Shown piece after piece: positions 21,610-24,687 of a stretch of 24,687 bases of DNA (within the stretch, counting starts at the first letter, position 1; each line of letters opens with the position of its first letter). This stretch comes from CAYJVB01 sp964373575 (GTDB lineage Archaea > Aenigmatarchaeota > Aenigmatarchaeia > CG10238-14). The stretch is from positions 1 to 24,687 of the forward strand of contig CAYJVB010000011.1 of the NCBI GenBank assembly GCA_964373575.1. The letters are read 5' to 3'. A program made the position numbers and the translations under genes. The notes beneath the pieces were generated by a model. It searched no databases. It had not been told where the DNA came from and was given only the letters and a program-made list of their open reading frames with translations.

Positions 21610-22515
21610 ATGCAAGAGAGAAAATTGAGACTCAGTCCTACTGCATTGGCTACATATTTTGATTGTCAAAGGAAATTTTTTTACAGATATATAAGGCAAA
21701 TACCTGAAAGACCATCTCCGTATTTAGTCCGTGGTAAAATAACACATAAGGTTTTAGAGCATTTTTTCAACTATGTTAAGATTGTTGATATACGTGAAGG
21801 AGATTGGGAGAAATTATGGAAGGACTTCAAAAATATTTTGTTTTCGCTAGTTGAAACAGAGTGGAAGTTAATAGGGAGAGAATATGATGATTGTTTCACT
21901 GATGAAGCAGAGAAAGAGATGTTCTTAAATGAAACGAAAAGGTTTCTAGACTTTTATGCGGCAAAACTTGCATTTTCTCTATCTGATAAAATTCTTGAAC
22001 TCGACAAAAAATCACAATGGTTTGAAGAAGAATTAAGAAGATTTTTCTTCCCTAAAGATAGAGAGTTAAAGCTAGAAATTAAAGATGAAGATTTTGCAGG
22101 TATCATTGACAAAACAATGAGTTTATTTGGAAAGGGTATTGCAATAGTTGATTACAAGACCTCTAAATCATCTTTACCACATTTTATTCCAGAATCTCAT
22201 TTGAAGCAGGGCAAGGCTTATGCATATCTGTGGAAGAAGACGTATAATGAGTTACCCAAACATATATCATTCTACTACATGAGATCCGGAGAGAGCGTTT
22301 ATTATGTCATATCTGATGGTGATGTGAAAGAGATTGAGAGTGATATTAAAGAAATTAGAGGCAAGGAACGTGTGATAAATGAATTCTCTAAGACTCCAGG
22401 AACTCTCTGCTTGAGCTGTGATTATTTTAGATATTGCTGGGGTGAATTATCTAGAGAAGATTTTCTAAAGAAGATGAAAACCAATCAATTAGATATTATT
22501 AATCCTGCACAATAA
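21610..22515 (+). CDS. PD-(D/E)XK nuclease with Fe-S cysteines, Cas4/AddB-like
   Basis: The 301-residue protein has a RecB-family nuclease core: ITHKVLEHF with His46, Asp167 in GIIDKTMS, and D181-Y-K183 in IAIVDYKTSKSS, plus a Gln/Tyr helix (KQGKAYAYLWK). Cysteines at about 19 (FDCQRKFFYRY) and 267, 270 and 276 (CLSCDYFRYC) match the four-cysteine [4Fe-4S] layout of Cas4 and AddB. No CRISPR array or cas1/cas2 is present, so it is more likely a repair exonuclease of the stand-alone PDDEXK_1 group. The ATG at 21610 is preferred to the TTG one codon earlier. It ends just before tRNA-Thr. Confidence 0.85.
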   Translation: MQERKLRLSPTALATYFDCQRKFFYRYIRQIPERPSPYLVRGKITHKVLEHFFNYVKIVDIREGDWEKLWKDFKNILFSLVETEWKLIGREYDDCFTDEAEKEMFLNETKRFLDFYAAKLAFSLSDKILELDKKSQWFEEELRRFFFPKDRELKLEIKDEDFAGIIDKTMSLFGKGIAIVDYKTSKSSLPHFIPESHLKQGKAYAYLWKKTYNELPKHISFYYMRSGESVYYVISDGDVKEIESDIKEIRGKERVINEFSKTPGTLCLSCDYFRYCWGELSREDFLKKMKTNQLDIINPAQ

Positions 22516-22526
22516 TTTATGATAGT

Positions 22527-22616
22527 GCCTCAGTAGCTCAGTCTGGTAGAGCTGTTAGCGCTAATAGCACTTCCATGGTAAGGAAGGGGTCACGGGTTCG
22601 ATTCCCGTCTGAGGCT
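22527..22616 (+). tRNA. tRNA-Thr(GGT) with intron at 25/26
   Basis: The acceptor GCCTCAG pairs with CTGAGGC, discriminator T. D arm is GCTC-AGTCTGGTA-GAGC; anticodon arm CTTCC-ATGGTAA-GGAAG gives anticodon GGT at 22577-22579; T arm is ACGGG-TTCGATT-CCCGT. The body matches archaeal tRNA-Thr closely. Sixteen extra bases (22553-22568) lie between position 25 and A26, and their removal gives a 74-nt tRNA. The insert with flanking bases folds as a hairpin, GCTGTTA-GCGC-TAATAGC. Because AGC occurs at both ends, the exact cut is ambiguous by up to three bases. Without removing the insert the gene could be misread as a long-arm tRNA-Ser. Confidence 0.9.
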
Positions 22617-22680
22617 AACTATTCCTAGCGTTCAAGTCCTTAGGGTATTCCTTATATCTAAACTTGACAAAGGTGAGATT

Positions 22681-23541
22681 ATGGAAAAATTGGACACCCA
22701 CAAAACAAAAATCCAAATGGATTATTGGAGAAAACGAGTGTCAGAATCAAGTCTCAAAGCGAAAGACAAAAAGCTTATTGCGGAGTTTATTGACGAGTGT
22801 TATTCGAACAATCTTTCGCATAGCAGAGTCTTGTTCTATGCAACAAAACTATGGAAGTTGGCACAATGGAACGACAAGACACTAGACCAATACACGAAAC
22901 AGAATCTGAAGGAAATTATGAGAAAAATAAACAGTGATGAGAACTATGCCGAGTGGACCAAAGTTGGATACTGCATAGCAATAAAGAAATTCTACCAGTG
23001 GCTTGACAAGTTCGAATGGCGGAGCAACAAATATCCTGAACGAGTCGAATGGCTGAAAATAAAGACTCCGAATATTGATAAGGCAAACGCAAAGCGGTTG
23101 AAAGATTTGCTCACGGATGCAGATGTTAAACTAATGGTAGAAAATGCAAACAATCTGAGAGACAAGTCAATGATTATTGTGTTGTATGAAAGTGGTGTAA
23201 GGTTTGGTGAGCTGATAGAAATGGATATCAACAGCATCAAGTTCGATGAATACGGCTGCATAGTTGACCTCTTTGGAAAAACTGCTGGGCAAAGAACTGT
23301 CCGACTGATAAATTCAGTGCCTTTGCTCCATAATTGGATGAGCATTCACCCCAACAAAGATAACCCTAATGCGCCTTTGTGGTGCAGTCTGGATACGGTC
23401 AGCAGAGGACATAGATTGGATTACCATTCTGTTGTTGAGATGTTAAAATTCACGACAAAAAAAAGACCAAATGGAGCTGGATATTTATACCCCGTGGAGG
23501 TATTTTATAGAGACAGGAAGACTGCAATTAATTCAGGATAG
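22681..23541 (+). pseudogene. Tyrosine integrase, C-terminally truncated
   Basis: The 286-residue product begins 65 bases after tRNA-Thr, a typical integrase/attachment arrangement. The N-terminal SAM-like core-binding domain spans about residues 20-125. The catalytic domain starts normally: LYESGVRFGELIEMDI with catalytic Arg174, and FGKTAGQRTVRL with Lys200. It follows the archaeal XerA-like pattern up to KKRPNGAGYLYP (near 271). Where PHLFRHSRAT should come, the sequence changes to VEVFYRDRK and stops, so the second catalytic Arg, the His/Trp and the nucleophilic Tyr are absent. It is therefore not expected to be active. GGTGAG just before the ATG is a good ribosome-binding site. Base composition looks less AT-rich than nearby genes, consistent with transfer. 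Confidence 0.8.
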
Positions 23542-23574
23542 GACATGCAGTTAACTAATATTAAATAGAAACTA

Positions 23575-23613
23575 CTAAATAGTGATAAAGTATATATTTT
23601 TAATTCTATTTAG
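23575..23613 (+). promoter_or_regulatory. TATA region flanked by 8-bp inverted repeat
   Basis: TATATATTTTT (about 23591-23601) is a TATA box about 25 bases before the FkbM ATG. It is flanked by CTAAATAG (23575-23582) and CTATTTAG (23606-23613), exact reverse complements. Such a layout could be an operator, but AT-rich DNA makes chance matches likely. Confidence 0.4.
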
Positions 23614-23619
23614 ATAATA

Positions 23620-24450
23620 ATGGATAAAGACAAAATAGTGCTTTTTCTCGGTCTCGATGGGAAGGGTTTAATAGATAAAATATTTATCAACATTGCGAAA
23701 ATAGGCTATCTGGTTTTCAGGTTAACCAGGATAATCTTTCCACAAATCAAGTTTATAGACTTGGGTAAATTCCTATTAAAAGATTCTATAGCAAAAATCA
23801 GAGGAACCTATTTTTTCTGCAGGTCAATAAGCGAGGATTTAAGCATCATCATAGGAATATGGGAAAAAGATGTGATAAGCATGTTCAATCCTCAAGCAGA
23901 AGATGTTGTTATTGATGTCGGGGCACATATAGGATTGTATACCTTCCTAGCTTCAGATAGAATTGGAAAGAAAGGTGTAGTGATTTCTCTAGAACCGCAT
24001 CCCGATAATTTCAGGCTTTTGAAGAAAAATATCAGGCTTAACAAAAAAACAAACGTGATGCCACTACAGTATGTTGTATGGTCAGAAAATAAAGTATTAA
24101 AATTATATGAATCCGTATCAATAGGGGCACATCATTCCGTGTTTGGGGCACGCAAGGGGGTTTCAGAGAGTTATATATTAGTCAATACTATTACTATTGA
24201 TAGTTTAATGGAAAAATTAAAAAAAAGGAAGGTAGATTGGATAAAAATAGACGTTGAGGGGTCGGAGCTGGAAGTCATAAGAGGAGCAAAGAAAACACTT
24301 TTGAAGCACAATATAAAGATTATTGTAGAATGTATTTCAAAAAAAAGCTATTTAAAAACTAAAGATTTCTTGGAGAAATTGGGATATTCCATGAAACGGA
24401 CCCCACTAAAATTTTATTATTTTGCCTATAAAGATTCTCCACATCCATGA
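23620..24450 (+). CDS. FkbM-family SAM-dependent methyltransferase
   Basis: The 276-residue protein has the FkbM domain in its C-terminal two thirds: VVIDVGAHIGLYTFLAS (SAM motif I, near residue 95), VISLEPHPDNFRLLKKNI (near 120), IDSLMEKLKK and VDWIKIDVEGSELEVIRGA (near 205-225). FkbM enzymes O-methylate sugars or natural products, and in archaea they often sit in surface-glycan gene clusters. About 60 N-terminal residues (LVFRLTRIIF...) are extra and hydrophobic. It follows the broken integrase and may be cargo of the integrated element; the substrate is unknown. The ATG at 23620 has a TATA box about 25 bases upstream and no Shine-Dalgarno. Confidence 0.88.
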   Translation: MDKDKIVLFLGLDGKGLIDKIFINIAKIGYLVFRLTRIIFPQIKFIDLGKFLLKDSIAKIRGTYFFCRSISEDLSIIIGIWEKDVISMFNPQAEDVVIDVGAHIGLYTFLASDRIGKKGVVISLEPHPDNFRLLKKNIRLNKKTNVMPLQYVVWSENKVLKLYESVSIGAHHSVFGARKGVSESYILVNTITIDSLMEKLKKRKVDWIKIDVEGSELEVIRGAKKTLLKHNIKIIVECISKKSYLKTKDFLEKLGYSMKRTPLKFYYFAYKDSPHP

Positions 24451-24533
24451 GTCAAGTGATAGTATATGGTATAGGGCTTTGATGTTCTTATTCGTTTTCC
24501 ACAGTTTCTACAAACTTTTTTATTTTCTATCAT
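24426..24533 (-). CDS. 35-residue zinc-finger-like microprotein
   Basis: The frame reads MIENKKVCRNCGKRIR followed by a segment ending YYHLTHGCGESL. Cys8 and Cys11 (CRNC) with His26, His29 or Cys31 form a C-x2-C...H...H/C pattern that could bind one zinc. Its ATG overlaps the TGA of the next upstream gene (TGATG), implying translational coupling, and its 3' end overlaps fkbM in antisense by 25 bases. No family is recognised. Confidence 0.5.
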   Translation of the reverse strand: MIENKKVCRNCGKRIRTSKPYTIYYHLTHGCGESL

Positions 24534-24676
24534 CAATTATAATTCTTTCTTACATATAATAAAAAGATTTCTATAATATAGTCTATAGTAACATTTCTAA
24601 ACATAGCCATTTGGCATTGACAAACTTCTTCATGGCCTTTATGATCATTAAAACGGAATTCAAAATATCTTTTCAT
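24533..24676 (-). CDS. 47-residue hypothetical protein
   Basis: The frame begins MKRYFEFRFNDHKGHEEVCQ and ends IIEIFLLYVRKNYN. Two histidines and two cysteines (H-x2-H...CQC) occur in the first half and a short hydrophobic helix in the second. A TATTTAGTGAT sequence lies immediately upstream at the window edge. It is coupled to the zinc-finger-like gene by a TGATG overlap. Its reality rests on that coupling; no homologue is recognised. Confidence 0.4.
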   Translation of the reverse strand: MKRYFEFRFNDHKGHEEVCQCQMAMFRNVTIDYIIEIFLLYVRKNYN

Positions 24677-24687
24677 ATCACTAAATA

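Noticed and set aside
21610..22515. Calling the PD-(D/E)XK protein Cas4
   Set aside because: Cysteines and core fit, but the length and the lack of cas genes or repeats argue for a stand-alone repair nuclease.
22527..22616. Reading this tRNA as a class II tRNA-Ser(GCT)
   Set aside because: That fold needs C33 and a weak anticodon stem, whereas the Thr(GGT) fold with a 16-nt intron has perfect stems and matches archaeal tRNA-Thr.
22992..23345. 117-residue minus-strand open frame inside the integrase
   Set aside because: It is an antisense shadow with no family features.
22681..23541. SSV-type integrase split by integration
   Set aside because: In that type the tRNA overlaps the C-terminal part of the integrase; here the intact N-terminal part reads away from the tRNA and the C-terminus is simply missing.
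1..24687. CRISPR array or rRNA gene
   Set aside because: No regularly spaced repeats and no 16S, 23S or 5S-like segment were seen on either strand.

Overview
The window is chromosomal DNA from an AT-rich archaeon. The evidence is an archaeal-type leucyl-tRNA synthetase, ribosomal proteins S8e and L37e, an Sm-like protein next to L37e, archaeal AdkA adenylate kinase, the DUF359 GTP-dependent dephospho-CoA kinase, Ogg2, a Dpo4-like polymerase, a small histone-fold protein, TATA boxes of the TTTAAATA kind and intron-bearing tRNA genes. Genes are short and tightly packed, convergent neighbours overlap, and many are small orphan membrane proteins. This style and the minimal histone-fold protein suggest a DPANN-like lineage (Woese-, Pace-, Aenigm- or Micrarchaeota type). 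That placement is inference, because no 16S gene is present.

Layout. 1-4.0 kb: a B3/B4-domain protein, a small membrane protein, leuS (minus) and a tRNA-Arg(TCT) with two insertions. 4.0-9.0 kb: small unknown genes mixed with DNA-maintenance genes (Ogg2 glycosylase, TatD nuclease, DinB polymerase), including a 17-residue CxxC peptide with a strong Shine-Dalgarno. 9.0-12.4 kb: S8e, a large sequon-rich Ig-like surface protein, an HEXXH protein and a 332-base gene-free stretch with two perfect inverted repeats. 12.4-15.4 kb: lsm, rpl37e, dephospho-CoA kinase, tRNA-Lys(TTT), then a MpgII-like glycosylase, cutA, NUDIX and tRNA-Lys(CTT). In both tRNA-Lys cases the upstream gene ends inside the tRNA, with its TAG stop formed by tRNA bases 8-10.

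15.4-19.7 kb: an O-methyltransferase and thymidylate kinase (minus), then a YdjM-like membrane protein, adenylate kinase and thymidine kinase in a probable operon, a RelBE-type toxin-antitoxin pair and an intron-bearing tRNA(CAT). 19.7-22.6 kb: two orphan genes, an Fe/Mn superoxide dismutase that seems to start at ACG, the histone-fold gene, a Cas4/AddB-like iron-sulfur nuclease and a tRNA-Thr(GGT) with a 16-nt intron between positions 25 and 26. 22.6-24.7 kb: an integrase lacking its catalytic C-terminus directly behind tRNA-Thr, an FkbM methyltransferase and two tiny minus-strand genes. This last part looks like the eroded end of an integrated element.

Functional themes are base-excision and translesion repair, thymidine nucleotide salvage (Tdk plus Tmk), translation, and surface or envelope proteins. 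I found no complete novel multi-gene system. The strongest oddities are the tRNA gene architectures, the paired CDS/tRNA-Lys overlaps, the non-ATG SOD start and the 17-residue peptide.
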